Shown here: positions 28,821 to 38,119 of the stretch, in pieces
Layout: each line of letters begins with the position of its first letter
Numbering within the stretch: position 1 is the first letter of the stretch
NCBI RefSeq assembly: GCF_001006805.1
Contig: NZ_LN811350.1
Coordinates: 259,744 to 317,656, forward strand
Length of the DNA stretch: 57,913 nucleotides
Reading direction: 5' to 3'
From: Microvirga massiliensis
GTDB lineage: Bacteria > Pseudomonadota > Alphaproteobacteria > Rhizobiales > Beijerinckiaceae
Notes under the pieces: generated by a model
Database searches by the model: none
Told to the model about the DNA's origin: nothing
Seen by the model: only the letters and a program-made list of their open reading frames with translations
Made by a program: the position numbers and the translations under genes

Positions 28821-29359
28821 CGGAGTCGGACGTACAATGCACCGGAACCGCCATGGTGAGGAGAGGCCTCCTCGAATCCGAGCACGAGGGATCGGAGGTC
28901 TGCCAGCCGCAGCCAATGCGGGACGACCCTGCGCAGGACGCCCCGCTCCTCGAACGGTCCCTCGCCCGCGGAGGCGCCGCCCTTGCCCGTCACGACGAGA
29001 ACGAGGCTGCGACCTTCTCCCTGTGCGCGGCGCAAGAAGCCGATCAGGACGGCATGGGCCTGATCCTGACGCATTCCGTGGAGGTCGAGGACGGCGTCCG
29101 GACGCTCGGTCCCGCGCCGCAATTTCAGGCGTGTGCGGCGCTCGAGCGGCGCGAGCGGGGGCAGGGCAGGAGGGGCCTGCACGCGCGCGACCCTGTCATC
29201 GCGGATCGCCTTCGGTTGGGCCGAGCCGCTCTCGGCCGGAGGCTGCGGAGTCGGAGGCGCCTCCGGGATCTCGCGCCCCGGGAGAGGCACGGTCCGGCGG
29301 GCAACTTCGGCCCAGAGCCGCTGCTCCTCAGCGCTCAGAATCCTCACTCGCCGCCGCAT
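28793..29359 (-). CDS. Smr-domain protein
   Basis: 188 residues. The C-terminal Smr domain is recognisable by AVLDLHGMRQDQAHAVL (about 88-104), LVLVVTGKGG (about 118-127) and GVLRRVVPHWL, ending in a short basic tail. Smr domains of MutS2 and stand-alone proteins have nicking endonuclease or RNase activity. The N-terminal 85 residues are basic and proline-rich. ATG at 29359, 9 bases after the mltA stop, so part of a timA-mltA-smr transcription unit. Physiological role unknown. Confidence 0.88.
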   Translation of the reverse strand: MRRRVRILSAEEQRLWAEVARRTVPLPGREIPEAPPTPQPPAESGSAQPKAIRDDRVARVQAPPALPPLAPLERRTRLKLRRGTERPDAVLDLHGMRQDQAHAVLIGFLRRAQGEGRSLVLVVTGKGGASAGEGPFEERGVLRRVVPHWLRLADLRSLVLGFEEASPHHGGSGALYVRLRRRHAGSRA

Positions 29360-29368
29360 CCCCGGCCT

Positions 29369-30535
29369 TCATGGATTCTGCGCCGGACGCGGGCGGAGGA
29401 CGACGAAATCGGTGGTGTGCCGTAGAAGCCCCGCCCGCGTCCCCGCGGCCGCTCCGCTTCCGAAGAAGAAATCGCCCCGGGCCGGACCAACGATCGCGGA
29501 TCCGGTATCCTGCGCGATCATCAAGCGGGCCAGCGGCTCGGTGCGCGACAGGGTCACGGGGAGTTCGCCCTCCAGCCAGAACGGCAGACCGTAGGGCCAG
29601 AGACCGCGGTCCACCGCGAGCGACCGGCCCGGGGTAAGGGACATGCCGGCGCCTCCGATCGGGCCGTCCTCGGAAGCGAGTTCCTCTGCCTCCCGGAAGA
29701 AGATGTAGGAGCGGTTTTCCTGCATGAGCGTCCGGGCCGGTTCCGGGTTGTCGCGCAGCCATTGCATGAGCCGTTCGAGGCTCATCTCCTCGAGGGGGAT
29801 CTCGCCCATCTCGACGAGGCGACGCCCGATCGACGTGTAGGGATGGCCGTTTCGTCCGGCATAGGCGACCCGCGTGGCCGTCCCGTCGCGAAAACGGATC
29901 CGAGCCGAACCCTGGACATGGATGATGAAGGCCTCGCCCGGCTCACGCAGATAGACGATGGGCCGCGCCCGGTCGCCGAGCGCCCCGGCCTCGATCGCCG
30001 CACGATCCGGATAGGGCTCGTAGCCGGAATTCGTCCTGCGCGCGGCCTGCAGAGACGGATTGATGCCCGGCAATCGCTCACTCGCCCGGATCGTCACGAG
30101 ATCGTCGGGTCGCGCCAGGAGCGGGGTACCGAAACCGTCCCCGGGGCTGCGCGACCCCAGGAATTCAGGCTCGTAATATCCCGTCAGAAACCCGCTGCCG
30201 GAAGGCGGATGAATCCGGAACGGGCTGAAATGAGTCTCGAAGAAGGTGCGCGCTGCCGCTCGGGAGAGTTCTCCGGCCGACAGGGCGATCCCGCAGACGG
30301 CGCGGAGATCCTGTTCCGTGTCGCGGGCGGGCCGAAGCGGCTCGGCCTCGCCGAGCCCGACCTTGCAGGTTCTCTGAAACGTGCGGAACGCGGCTTCGTG
30401 ATCGTCGTCGGCCCAGCCGCTCAGGGCCTCGAAGGCGATGGGCTCGAGCCGAGCGGGAAACGGGTCCGCGCTGCAGGACATGGACGTCAGGATCCCGGCC
30501 ACGAGGCCGCTCGCAACCCGCAGGCCGCGATTCAT
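29369..30535 (-). CDS. mltA: membrane-bound lytic murein transglycosylase A
   Basis: Cleaves the glycan strands of peptidoglycan with 1,6-anhydro product formation. 388 residues with an N-terminal signal sequence containing TSMSCSAD; the Cys could be a lipidation site, but the lipobox is weak. MltA domain: FLTGYYEPEFLGS, LVTIRASERLPG and IHVQGSARIRF. The 3D domain near the C-terminus reads MIAQDTGSAIVGPARGDFFF, containing the catalytic-type Asp. The ATG overlaps the Tim44-like gene by 4 bases. Confidence 0.94.
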   Translation of the reverse strand: MNRGLRVASGLVAGILTSMSCSADPFPARLEPIAFEALSGWADDDHEAAFRTFQRTCKVGLGEAEPLRPARDTEQDLRAVCGIALSAGELSRAAARTFFETHFSPFRIHPPSGSGFLTGYYEPEFLGSRSPGDGFGTPLLARPDDLVTIRASERLPGINPSLQAARRTNSGYEPYPDRAAIEAGALGDRARPIVYLREPGEAFIIHVQGSARIRFRDGTATRVAYAGRNGHPYTSIGRRLVEMGEIPLEEMSLERLMQWLRDNPEPARTLMQENRSYIFFREAEELASEDGPIGGAGMSLTPGRSLAVDRGLWPYGLPFWLEGELPVTLSRTEPLARLMIAQDTGSAIVGPARGDFFFGSGAAAGTRAGLLRHTTDFVVLRPRPAQNP

Positions 30536-31242
30536 TGTCCTGCTTCGGTCGCGATCAAGCGCCAGTTCGGGTCCCGGCTGCCGAGTTTCCGGTCGAAGGT
30601 CCAGACATCGGTCACATCGACGACCGCATCGGAGCTTCCGTCGACCACCGCGCCGCTCGCGTCGCGGGTCGCCGTGATGAGCTTCGACAGGAAGCGGACC
30701 GTGATCTCGCCGGTGCCCTGACGGACCTCGGCGCCGACGATCTCGGCCTTGTCGATGGAGACGAAGGTCGTCTCGACCTTCTCGCCTCGGCGTTCCCGAT
30801 CGATGATGGCCTTCTCGAAACCGTCGTAGACGTCCTTCCGGAGAAGATCCTTGAGCGCGCGGCGGTCGCCATGAGCGAAGCTCATCACGATCATCTCGTA
30901 GGCGGCTTTGGCCCCTTCCAGGAAGGTGCCGGCGTCGAACGACGGCTCGGCACGGGCGATCTCGTCGAGGCCCGCAGCAATGGGGGATCCCGGTTCCGCA
31001 AAGCCCTTCCAGCGATCTGCGGGCGGTGTCGGCGCCGGCTGCGCGCCCGGCAGCCGGACGACGTTGTCCTGCTCGGGGCCGTTGCCGGAGGGTCGTGACT
31101 GTTGGTCGCGGCGCGCCAGCGGATCGAACGGCTGCTGCTCGTGACCGGTTTTCTGTCCGAGAACTGAACGCAGGCGCCAGATCACGAAAACGGCCAGGAC
31201 GAGAAAGATAAGGGTCGTGACGTCGAAGCTGTCCTGCATCAT
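30532..31242 (-). CDS. Tim44/TimA-family membrane-anchored protein
   Basis: 236 residues from the ATG complementary to 31240-31242. One N-terminal membrane helix (DVTTLIFLVLAVFVIWRL), a linker rich in Gln/Pro, then a Tim44-like domain: FLEGAKAAYEMIVMSFAHGD, LLRKDVYDGFEKAI and DVTDVWTFDRKLGSRDPNW. Bacterial relatives were described as TimA, and the gene sits near the origin beside mltA in many alphaproteobacteria. Its role in bacteria is unsettled. 4-base overlap with mltA implies coupled translation. Confidence 0.9.
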   Translation of the reverse strand: MMQDSFDVTTLIFLVLAVFVIWRLRSVLGQKTGHEQQPFDPLARRDQQSRPSGNGPEQDNVVRLPGAQPAPTPPADRWKGFAEPGSPIAAGLDEIARAEPSFDAGTFLEGAKAAYEMIVMSFAHGDRRALKDLLRKDVYDGFEKAIIDRERRGEKVETTFVSIDKAEIVGAEVRQGTGEITVRFLSKLITATRDASGAVVDGSSDAVVDVTDVWTFDRKLGSRDPNWRLIATEAGQ

Positions 31243-31493
31243 CGATCCGGTCTGAAGTGTCGGCCTCGGCCGTTCTGGCATCGCCGGGTCAACGGCGCGG
31301 GCTTGACGCCTGCCATATGGGGTGTGGTCGTGGTATCATCCACCTCTTCCGTCGACAAGCGACGTGCGCCGACGCGACGGGCTCGCCCGCAAAGACATCC
31401 TCGTCGAGACATAATGCCTTGGCCCGGGAGGCGCGATCGTCGGATTCTGCAGGCGTGGTGCTCCAGTCTTTAATGGTCTTTTGAAAGTCCGAC

Positions 31494-32849
31494 TCATCGC
31501 ATGGCGAAGAGTTCCTGGTGGAATCGCTTCGCCACATTCATGTCCTGTCCCGCGAAATCCTGCCGAAGCGCCGAACCGAATCCCGACGGACCGCAGAACC
31601 AGATGCTGGCCTCCTGCCAATCGGCAACGGCGGCGCGAATGCGGTCGCCCGTCAGCAGGCCGTCGCGAGCATCGTAGAGGATGTGCAGGTTGACGTTTGC
31701 GGCCTCCGCGTCGGCCCGCAACTTAGCGATGGCTTCTTCGCTGTAGTCGGCTGTCGTGTGAAACAGATCGATCACCTGCGAGCGGGCCTTGGTGGGAACG
31801 GCTTGTCGCCGCAGGGCGAGCTCCTTCATCCGGGCGATGAAGGGCGTAATGCCGATGCCGGCGCCGATCCAGACCTGCCGCGGGCGGTCATCGTCGAACG
31901 TGAAGCAGCCATAGGGACCTTCGACCTTCACCGGCCGCCCGATATGCAGCATCTCGGGCAGGCGCCGCGTGTAATCGCCCAGCTCCTTCGTCACGAAGAT
32001 GATCCGATGCTCGATGGAATTCCACGCCGAAGCGATCGTGAAGGGATGCGCCCCCTCGGCTTCCTTCGTCGTGAGGAACGCGAACTGGCCCGCTTCATGT
32101 CCGGGCCAGCCCTTCGGCAGGTCGATCTCGCCTTCGAGCACGCGAAGCTCCGGGAAGTAGTGCAGCCGGGTGATGGTGCCGTCGACCTTGCGGCCGGCGC
32201 CGACGCGGCGGAGCAGGACGACGACGGCTGCAACCGTCCCACCGGCCAGCATGACGGCCATGAGCGGGCCCAGCGGCGCCGTCCAGTAGCTGAACTGGAG
32301 TAGCACGACCGTGTGGAAGACCAGCACCAGATAGACGACCGCGAGCAGTCGGTGGGTCTTGTAGAAGAGCCGGTAGGGAACCCGTTGGATGAGGGCCACG
32401 GCGATGAGGAGCACGGCCGCGTAGAAAGCCCACTCGCCGATGCTTTCCGCGGTGCCGCGCTGCGTCGACAGGACCTGCTGCAGGGTATTGTCGATGGGGG
32501 GCCGCGGACCACGGCTCGGCCGCTCCAGCCAGCCGAACCCGACCGCCCATTTGGGCCCCTGCACCCAAAGCCAGTGCACGGTCCCGAGGACGAGGCCGCC
32601 GATGCCGAGCCACTTGTGGAGACGGTACATCTTGTCGAGGCCGGCGAGCCATCGCTCCGGCCATTGCGGGCGCAAGGCCAGGATCATCGCGAGGCTCATG
32701 CACCCCATGGCCAGAACACCGCTGAGCTGAATCATCGACCCGCGCAGAGGAAAGAAGCCAGCGGGCCTCAGGGCGAGCGGGTCGGCGATCAGCCACAGGC
32801 CGGCCAGCAGCGCGAGCCCACCCCAGAATGCGAGTTTGATCGTTCTCAC
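31494..32849 (-). CDS. ferric-reductase-like flavocytochrome (FRE/NOX type)
   Basis: 451 residues. N-terminal half is membrane-embedded with about six helices and paired His residues for two b-type hemes: RLHKWLGIGGLVLGTVHW and FYKTHRLLAVVYLVLVFH. The C-terminal half is a ferredoxin-reductase-like module: FAD site HPFTIASAWN (about 278), nucleotide site GAGIGITPFIARM (about 340) and a C-terminal FCGPSGFGSALRQDF. Likely moves electrons from NAD(P)H across the inner membrane to a metal or to oxygen. It occupies the place between secB and timA where fxsA-type genes sit in relatives. Single gene; acceptor unknown. Confidence 0.88.
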   Translation of the reverse strand: MRTIKLAFWGGLALLAGLWLIADPLALRPAGFFPLRGSMIQLSGVLAMGCMSLAMILALRPQWPERWLAGLDKMYRLHKWLGIGGLVLGTVHWLWVQGPKWAVGFGWLERPSRGPRPPIDNTLQQVLSTQRGTAESIGEWAFYAAVLLIAVALIQRVPYRLFYKTHRLLAVVYLVLVFHTVVLLQFSYWTAPLGPLMAVMLAGGTVAAVVVLLRRVGAGRKVDGTITRLHYFPELRVLEGEIDLPKGWPGHEAGQFAFLTTKEAEGAHPFTIASAWNSIEHRIIFVTKELGDYTRRLPEMLHIGRPVKVEGPYGCFTFDDDRPRQVWIGAGIGITPFIARMKELALRRQAVPTKARSQVIDLFHTTADYSEEAIAKLRADAEAANVNLHILYDARDGLLTGDRIRAAVADWQEASIWFCGPSGFGSALRQDFAGQDMNVAKRFHQELFAMR

Positions 32850-33163
32850 CGCGTGCTCCCATGTGCTGCGGCCCCGACGACCTGGATCGAGACAAAAGTT
32901 CTCTTAACGTCATGCAGCATCGCGGCATTGATCTCTCTCAAAGGGCGGATCCAGGCCGGCTGATCGGGCTCCTTGACGACACGATCGATCGCACGGCTCT
33001 GGATGCATCGTCCGAAGCCGTGTCCCTGTGTCGTTCTGCCCTTGCGTGCGCTTGTTCACCCCTCTGAAGCGTGGTAGCGCGGGCTTCCGCGGCCCGTCGC
33101 CGATGCAGCGCAATGGGCGCTCCGTTCGGGCCTTGATCCCTCATCCCTCCGGGAGCTTCGTTC
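32850..33163. other. divergent gap between flavocytochrome gene and secB
   Basis: 314 bases holding the promoters of the leftward flavocytochrome gene and of rightward secB. AAAGGGCGG near 32940 and TTGATCTCTC just before it are not convincing promoter elements. No hairpin or repeat stands out. Confidence 0.4.
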
Positions 33164-33655
33164 ATGGCCGATTCTCCGGCGACCAATGGTGGCGCACAGC
33201 CCAATGTGCCTTCGCTGAACGCCCTCGCTCAGTACTGCAAGGACTTCTCTTTCGAGAATCCGTCCGCACCGCGCTCTCTGCAGCCGCAGGCGCAGGGACC
33301 TCAGATCAATCTCCAGGTGAACGTGAACGCGAAGGCGTTGTCGGAAACCGATTTCGAGGTGGACCTCGCCCTGTCGGGAGACGCCAAGGTCGGGGACGAT
33401 GTGCTGTTCGCCTTCGAGCTCACTTATGGCGGTGTGTTCCGCGTCCAGAACATCCCGCAGGATCAGCTTCATCCTGTGATCATGATCGAGTGTCCTCGGC
33501 TGCTTTTCCCCTTTGCACGCCAGATCGTCGCCGATGCCGTGCGCAACGGGGGATTCCCGCCGCTCTACATCGATCCGATCGATTTCGTGGCGCTTTACCG
33601 CCAGCGTGCTGCAGAGATGCAGGCTCAAGGCGTGGGCCAGACGGCAACGGCGTAG
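33164..33655 (+). CDS. secB: protein-export chaperone SecB
   Basis: Tetrameric cytosolic chaperone delivering preproteins to SecA. 163 residues; core motifs [36 protein letters not shown] and [51 protein letters not shown] (two segments). N-terminal and C-terminal tails are variable. ATG at 33164 with GGGAG upstream. Its location next to dnaQ near the origin matches Caulobacter and Rhizobiales. Confidence 0.97.
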   Translation: MADSPATNGGAQPNVPSLNALAQYCKDFSFENPSAPRSLQPQAQGPQINLQVNVNAKALSETDFEVDLALSGDAKVGDDVLFAFELTYGGVFRVQNIPQDQLHPVIMIECPRLLFPFARQIVADAVRNGGFPPLYIDPIDFVALYRQRAAEMQAQGVGQTATA

Positions 33656-33664
33656 CCCGGCATC

Positions 33665-33718
33665 AGGCGCCATCGGCGAGGCAAGGAGCGGCTCAAGCCG
33701 CTTGTCGCGATGGCGCCT
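33665..33718. terminator. long hairpin between convergent secB and dnaQ
   Basis: AGGCGCCATCG (33665-33675) pairs with CGATGGCGCCT (33708-33718), and inside it AGCGGC (33687-33692) pairs with GCCGCT (33697-33702) over a TCAA loop. It lies 10 bases after secB. There is no T-run; a bidirectional 3'-end structure is the likely role. Confidence 0.6.
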
Positions 33719-33768
33719 CGGATGCGGTCCGGAAAGCTGGAATTCCTCTTCCCGAAAACGCGCGGCCG

Positions 33769-34503
33769 TCAGGCCGCCGGTGCGCTTGAGGCCTGTGTTT
33801 CTTCGACCTTGATGTAGTCTCGCCAGATTGCCTGAGGCCCGAGCTTCAGCACGAAAGCCTCGTGTCGTTCGCGCTCGGCGTCCGTGAGGCGGGTCTGCGC
33901 CGGCCCGGTCCGGCGCTGGCGAACCGGAGCCTCCGCGCCGAGCTGCGGACCTGACAGGGTGGGTCCGAGGGACAGGCCGAGATCCGGCTGCTTGCCGCCG
34001 ATCAGCTCGATATAGACTTCGGCGAGGATCTCGGCGTCGAGCAGGGCGCCGTGCTTGGTGCGGCGAGAATTGTCGATGCCATAGCGCGAGCACAGGGCGT
34101 CGAGGTTGTTCGGCGCGCCGGGATGCTTGCGTCTCGCCAGAGCGAGCGTATCGACCACGCGCTCCATCCCGATGAAAGGATGGCCGGTGCGCCGGAATTC
34201 TTCGTTCAGGAAGCCGATGTCGAAAGCGGCATTGTGAATGACGAGCCTGGCGTCGCCCACGAAGGCCAGAAACTCCTCGACGATCGCCGCGAAGACGGGC
34301 TTGTCCGCCAGGAACTCGTCGCTGAGCCCGTGCACGGCCAGAGCCCCTGCCGAGACTGCGCGCTGCGGGTTGATGTAGACGTGGTAGGAGCGGCCCGTCG
34401 GAAAGTGATTGAGGAGCTCGACGCCGCCAATCTCGATCACGCGGTCGCCCTTCGTGGCTTCCGTCCCGGTCGTCTCCGTGTCGAGCACGATCTCCCGCAT
34501 CAC
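33769..34503 (-). CDS. dnaQ: DNA polymerase III epsilon subunit (3'-5' proofreading)
   Basis: Proofreading exonuclease of the replicase. The DEDDh residues are visible: [13 protein letters not shown] (Exo I, Asp and Glu), [16 protein letters not shown] (Exo II) and the [17 protein letters not shown] segment (Exo III His and Asp). 244 aa with a C-terminal extension for the alpha-subunit contact. Overlaps coaE by 4 bases. Left arm of the origin region. Confidence 0.96.
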   Translation of the reverse strand: MMREIVLDTETTGTEATKGDRVIEIGGVELLNHFPTGRSYHVYINPQRAVSAGALAVHGLSDEFLADKPVFAAIVEEFLAFVGDARLVIHNAAFDIGFLNEEFRRTGHPFIGMERVVDTLALARRKHPGAPNNLDALCSRYGIDNSRRTKHGALLDAEILAEVYIELIGGKQPDLGLSLGPTLSGPQLGAEAPVRQRRTGPAQTRLTDAERERHEAFVLKLGPQAIWRDYIKVEETQASSAPAA

Positions 34504-35117
34504 CCGGCCTTCTCGCGCATCCGCAGCACCCTCCCGGGGCGCCCGGCAAGGCTTGCCAAGATAGAGCGGACCTGCGCCTCGGCGGAATCGAGGCCACGGC
34601 TCGTGTCCACAAGGAAATGCGCACGGCGGCGCTTTTCGGCGTCCGGCATCTGCCGGGACAGGATCTGCTCCAAGGTCGCGACCGTGGTGCCCGGGCGCGC
34701 GAGGACGCGCTCCCGCTGCACCGCCGCGGGCGCTGTGGCCACGACGACCGCATCGCAGCGGCGGTCGCCCTGCGTCTCGAGGAGGAGGGGAACATCAAGG
34801 ACCACCAGGGGTGCATCCGCGGCGCGCTTCAGGAAAGCCTGCTCGCTTTCGCGCACGAGGGGATGAACGATCGCCTCGAGACGATGCAAGGCCTCGGGAT
34901 TCCCGAGAACCGCAGCCCGCAGGCGGTCCCGGTCGACGATGCTCGCCGCCGTCGTTCCCGGGAAGGCGCTCTCGATCAGCGGTACCGCGGCCCCGGCATA
35001 AAGCGCATGCACGGCGGCATCGGCGTCGTGGACCGGCACGCCGAGACGTCGGAACAGCCCCGCCGTCGTGGATTTCCCCATGGCGATCGAGCCGGTCAGT
35101 CCGAGGATGAAGGTCAT
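34500..35117 (-). CDS. coaE: dephospho-CoA kinase
   Basis: Last step of coenzyme A synthesis. Starts [20 protein letters not shown] with the P-loop GSIAMGKST; then [27 protein letters not shown] and [19 protein letters not shown]. 205 aa from the ATG complementary to 35115-35117. The longer upstream frame is an antisense-like extension over aroE and is not used. Overlaps aroE by 4 bases and dnaQ by 4 bases. Confidence 0.96.
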   Translation of the reverse strand: MTFILGLTGSIAMGKSTTAGLFRRLGVPVHDADAAVHALYAGAAVPLIESAFPGTTAASIVDRDRLRAAVLGNPEALHRLEAIVHPLVRESEQAFLKRAADAPLVVLDVPLLLETQGDRRCDAVVVATAPAAVQRERVLARPGTTVATLEQILSRQMPDAEKRRRAHFLVDTSRGLDSAEAQVRSILASLAGRPGRVLRMREKAG

Positions 35118-35962
35118 CGATGCCCCACGATGTCGGCTTCGATCAGCCTTCTGAGTTCCGGATCCACCTTCGGCGTGACCCCGAACCAATGGGAGAAGCC
35201 CGGCACCGCCTGGTGGAGCAGCATGCCGAGGCCGTCGACCCTGCGCAGCCCGAGCGCACGGGCGGTGGCGAGAAGCTCCGTCTCGAGCGGAACATAGACG
35301 ATATCGCACACGATGCCGTGGCGCGGCAGGCGGCCGAGAGTAAGCTTCAGCGGTGGCTGGCCGGCCATCCCGAGCGTGGTCGTGTTGACCAGGAGGTCCG
35401 TTTTCGGGAGAGCCCGTTCGAGATCGTCCCAGTCCAGAGCTTCGAGCGTCGGGCCCGTTGGCGTAGCCATTCCTTCGACGAGTTCGCGGGCCTTCGCCAG
35501 GGTTCGGTTCGCGACCACGATCCGTTCGAGGCTCCGTCCCGCCAGTCCCGCAACGATCGCGCGCGCTGCACCGCCGGCGCCGAGAACGAGAGCCGTCCGC
35601 GTGGAGGCATCCCAGCCCTCGCCGAGGCTGTCGTCGAGATGCGCCATGAAACCCGTGATGTCGGTGTTGTCGCCGACGAGCGTATCGCCCTCGAACCACA
35701 GGGTGTTCACGGCCTGCAGTTGCGCAGCCCGGTCGGTGACGCGGCCGAGCAGGCGGAAGACCGCCTCCTTATGGGGTACGGTCACGTTCCCACCTGCGAA
35801 TCCCCGGTCGCGCATCGTCGCGAGAAAATCCCTCAGGGCTTCAGGAGGCACGTCGATGCGCTCATAGGACCCCGGAATGCCGTGCTTGCGGAGCCAGTAT
35901 CCGTGGATGAGGGGAGAGCGCGAATGGGCGATCGGATGACCGATCACGAATGCCTTCTTCAT
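35114..35962 (-). CDS. aroE: shikimate dehydrogenase
   Basis: NADP-dependent reduction of 3-dehydroshikimate. Substrate-binding [16 protein letters not shown] near residue 13, catalytic Lys in [10 protein letters not shown], and DNTDITGF; the Rossmann part begins [17 protein letters not shown] and has [13 protein letters not shown] for cofactor choice. 282 aa. Part of the maf-aroE-coaE-dnaQ run on the left side of the origin. Confidence 0.96.
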   Translation of the reverse strand: MKKAFVIGHPIAHSRSPLIHGYWLRKHGIPGSYERIDVPPEALRDFLATMRDRGFAGGNVTVPHKEAVFRLLGRVTDRAAQLQAVNTLWFEGDTLVGDNTDITGFMAHLDDSLGEGWDASTRTALVLGAGGAARAIVAGLAGRSLERIVVANRTLAKARELVEGMATPTGPTLEALDWDDLERALPKTDLLVNTTTLGMAGQPPLKLTLGRLPRHGIVCDIVYVPLETELLATARALGLRRVDGLGMLLHQAVPGFSHWFGVTPKVDPELRRLIEADIVGHR

Positions 35963-36031
35963 GGAAGTCCCGGCTCCTCGACCGGCCCGGTGCGACGGGG
36001 CTTTGTCACGGTTCCTTGCTCGATGGATTGA

Positions 36032-36640
36032 TCAGAGGGCCAGCTTGCCCTGTCGCCGGAGAGCGGCCAGCAGGGGGAGCAATGGCAGTCCCAGGATCGT
36101 TGCGTGATGGCCCGTCACGGATGCGAACAGGTGCAGGCCATAGCCTTCGATCTGATAGGCGCCGACACTCGTGAAGGCGCGCTCGCCGACCATGTCGAGA
36201 TACAGGGCGATCGCACCCGGCGACAGATGGCGCATCGTCAGCTGGGCTTGATCCACGATCGTCTCGACGATCTCTCCGGCCTGGCTCAGGACGGCAGCCG
36301 AGTGGAGGACATGCGTGCGTCCCATGAGGGCGCTCAGGTGGCTCTCTGCGGCCCTGCGGTCCTGCGGCTTGTGAAAGATCCGCCCGTCGCAGGACAGCAC
36401 CTGGTCCGCGCCGAGGACGAGCCGGTCGGGATTGCGGCGGCTGACGGCGCGCGCCTTTTCCCCGGCCAGACGCGTCGCGAGTGCGTCCGGCGCGAGGCCT
36501 CGGCAGGAGGCCTCAATCTCCCGTTCATCCACCTCTGGCGATTGCTGGTCGACGGGGATGGCGACCGCCTCGAGCAGCAGACGCCGGGTCGGGCTCGCCG
36601 AGGCGAGCAGGAGGGGAGGACCGATCCAGAGAGATCTCAT
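36032..36640 (-). CDS. maf: Maf-family nucleotide pyrophosphatase
   Basis: House-cleaning hydrolase for (modified) nucleoside triphosphates. LLLASASPTRRLLLEAV is the N-terminal signature, EREIEASC and ATRLAGEKARAV follow, LGADQVLSCDGRIFHKP carries the catalytic-base Asp, and VGAYQIEGYG is the C-terminal motif. 202 aa. Which Maf substrate class applies cannot be told by eye. Between aroE (69 bases) and the ppsR-like gene. Confidence 0.94.
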   Translation of the reverse strand: MRSLWIGPPLLLASASPTRRLLLEAVAIPVDQQSPEVDEREIEASCRGLAPDALATRLAGEKARAVSRRNPDRLVLGADQVLSCDGRIFHKPQDRRAAESHLSALMGRTHVLHSAAVLSQAGEIVETIVDQAQLTMRHLSPGAIALYLDMVGERAFTSVGAYQIEGYGLHLFASVTGHHATILGLPLLPLLAALRRQGKLAL

Positions 36641-36750
36641 CGGGGGTTCATGGTCTCGAAAGTGCGGAACAGGGCGGCCCGAAGAGCAGATCTCCGGCAG
36701 GGGAGCAGGCGAGGGGCCGGAACCGGATTACCGGGCCAGGGCCGAACAGG

Positions 36751-37581
36751 CTACTCCGCGATGAACTTGAGGCGATGGTCGCGGTAGAGATCGAGAATCG
36801 CCGCGGCGGTTTCCTCGATCGACCGACGCGTCACGTCGATCATGGGCCAGTTGTGGCGGGCGCAGAGCTTGCGCGACAGGGCAATCTCCTCGGCCACCGC
36901 ATCCCGATCCACATACGAGGTCTCGTCATTGGCGCGAAGGCTGAGAAGGCGGTTCTGGCGGATCTGGACGATCCGGTCCGGGCTGGCCACGAGCCCGACG
37001 ATGAGGGGCTTGCGGGTTTTCTCGAGGGCTGGCGGCAACGGAACGCCGGGAACGAGCGGGATGTTGGCGGTCTTCACGCCGCGATTGGCCAGATAGATGG
37101 CCGTCGGCGTCTTGGAGGTCCGGCTGACCCCGAGCAGGATGACCTCGGCTTCCTCGAGATCGGCAGGAAGCTGTCCGTCATCGTGCATGAGCGTAAAGTT
37201 CATGGCGTCGATGCGCCGGAAGTAATCGGCATTCAGCATGTGCTGCGCGCCGGGGCGAGGGGTCGAGGCCGTGCCGAGATAGGATTGCAGCAGCGCATGA
37301 ACCCCGGAAAGCACCGACAGATGCGGTGAGTTCGTGCGCCGGCAGGCCTCCTCGAGCGTGCCGACGAGGTCGGGGTCTACGATCGTATAGAGCACGATTC
37401 CGGGTGCGGCCTCGATCTCGGAGATCACCCGTTCGAGCTGCAATGCCGACCGTACGAGGGGATAGACGTGCTCGATCGCGGAAACCCCCTCGTATTGAGC
37501 TGTCACGGCCCGCGCAACGGTGATCAGGGTCTCGCCCGTGGAGTCGGAGACGAGGTGAAGATGAAAGTAGCTGCGCCCCAC
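36751..37581 (-). CDS. pyruvate,phosphate/water dikinase regulatory protein (DUF299)
   Basis: Bifunctional ADP-dependent Ser/Thr kinase and phosphorylase that switches PPDK or PEP synthase. [19 protein letters not shown] and the P-loop-like [18 protein letters not shown] (about 151-168) identify the family; [20 protein letters not shown] ends it. 276 aa. This is the family of Rickettsia RP001, which flanks the Caulobacter origin opposite hemE, so its divergent position to hemE across 538 bases marks the likely oriC. Confidence 0.94.
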   Translation of the reverse strand: MGRSYFHLHLVSDSTGETLITVARAVTAQYEGVSAIEHVYPLVRSALQLERVISEIEAAPGIVLYTIVDPDLVGTLEEACRRTNSPHLSVLSGVHALLQSYLGTASTPRPGAQHMLNADYFRRIDAMNFTLMHDDGQLPADLEEAEVILLGVSRTSKTPTAIYLANRGVKTANIPLVPGVPLPPALEKTRKPLIVGLVASPDRIVQIRQNRLLSLRANDETSYVDRDAVAEEIALSRKLCARHNWPMIDVTRRSIEETAAAILDLYRDHRLKFIAE

Positions 37582-38119
37582 GAATCCGATCCTCTCATCC
37601 GGCCCAATCTTGCCCGATTCGAACGCTCGCGCCGGCGCGAGCGAGCCGTCGAGGCTGTTCAGGATCCGATCCCGGGAGAGCGGTCGACCCTGCCTCCCTT
37701 GAACGCCTCGGCCGCGGAGAGGTGCCCGCCTCCGGCATCGGCTCGTCCACGCGCGAGTCGGGACAGGGAGTCGACGAGTGTGGATAGATCACGGCGAGAG
37801 CCCCGTCCAGGGGAGCCCCGCTCCGGCATCCGGTCATGGTCGTCCACAAACGCGCCCTGCGGGAGAACGTCCGTTCTCGTCCCTGGGGAGCGAACGCCAA
37901 CGCGCCGGCGCGTTAGCGGATCCGAAACCTTAACGGACTGTTAACGCTTAAGGATTTGGTAACGAATAAGGCGCCAGCGAGGCCGGCGCGATCGCCGCCG
38001 GACGCGGAGGATCTGTTGAGGATCTGTGGACGGGGTTGCAGGCCAGCGATTCACCTTCCAAGAGAAACAACAGATTCAAGATTCAAGATTTCTTTCTTTT
38101 TGGAAGAAAAGGACGAGGC
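37582..38119. other. probable chromosomal replication origin (oriC)
   Basis: Gap between divergent ppsR-like and hemE genes, the place of the Caulobacter origin. DnaA-box-like sites: TGTGGATAG at 37779-37787 (8/9 to the consensus, reverse), TCGTCCACA at 37840-37848 (7/9) and TGTGGACGG at 38025-38033 (7/9, reverse). Two AT-rich stretches, 37925-37970 and 38055-38110, could unwind. Seven GANTC sites (37582, 37616, 37755, 37768, 38048, 38073, 38080) and a CtrA-type box (37930-37945) are present. The AT-rich end also contains the hemE leader. Origin function is inferred from synteny plus these motifs. Confidence 0.8.
37930..37945 (+). promoter_or_regulatory. CtrA-type binding site in oriC
   Basis: TTAACGGACTGTTAAC fits the TTAA-N7-TTAAC consensus of the cell-cycle regulator CtrA exactly; a further TTAA half-site is at 37948-37951. 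In Caulobacter CtrA bound at such sites silences the origin. Binding here is not shown. Confidence 0.6.

Noticed and set aside
33056..34816. 586-codon frame overlapping secB, dnaQ and coaE
   Set aside because: Arg/Ser-rich read-through in the wrong frame of three confident genes.
38036..38119. Longer hemE starting at ATG 38036
   Set aside because: The 28 extra residues have no HemE similarity and the GTG at 38120 has a good ribosome site.
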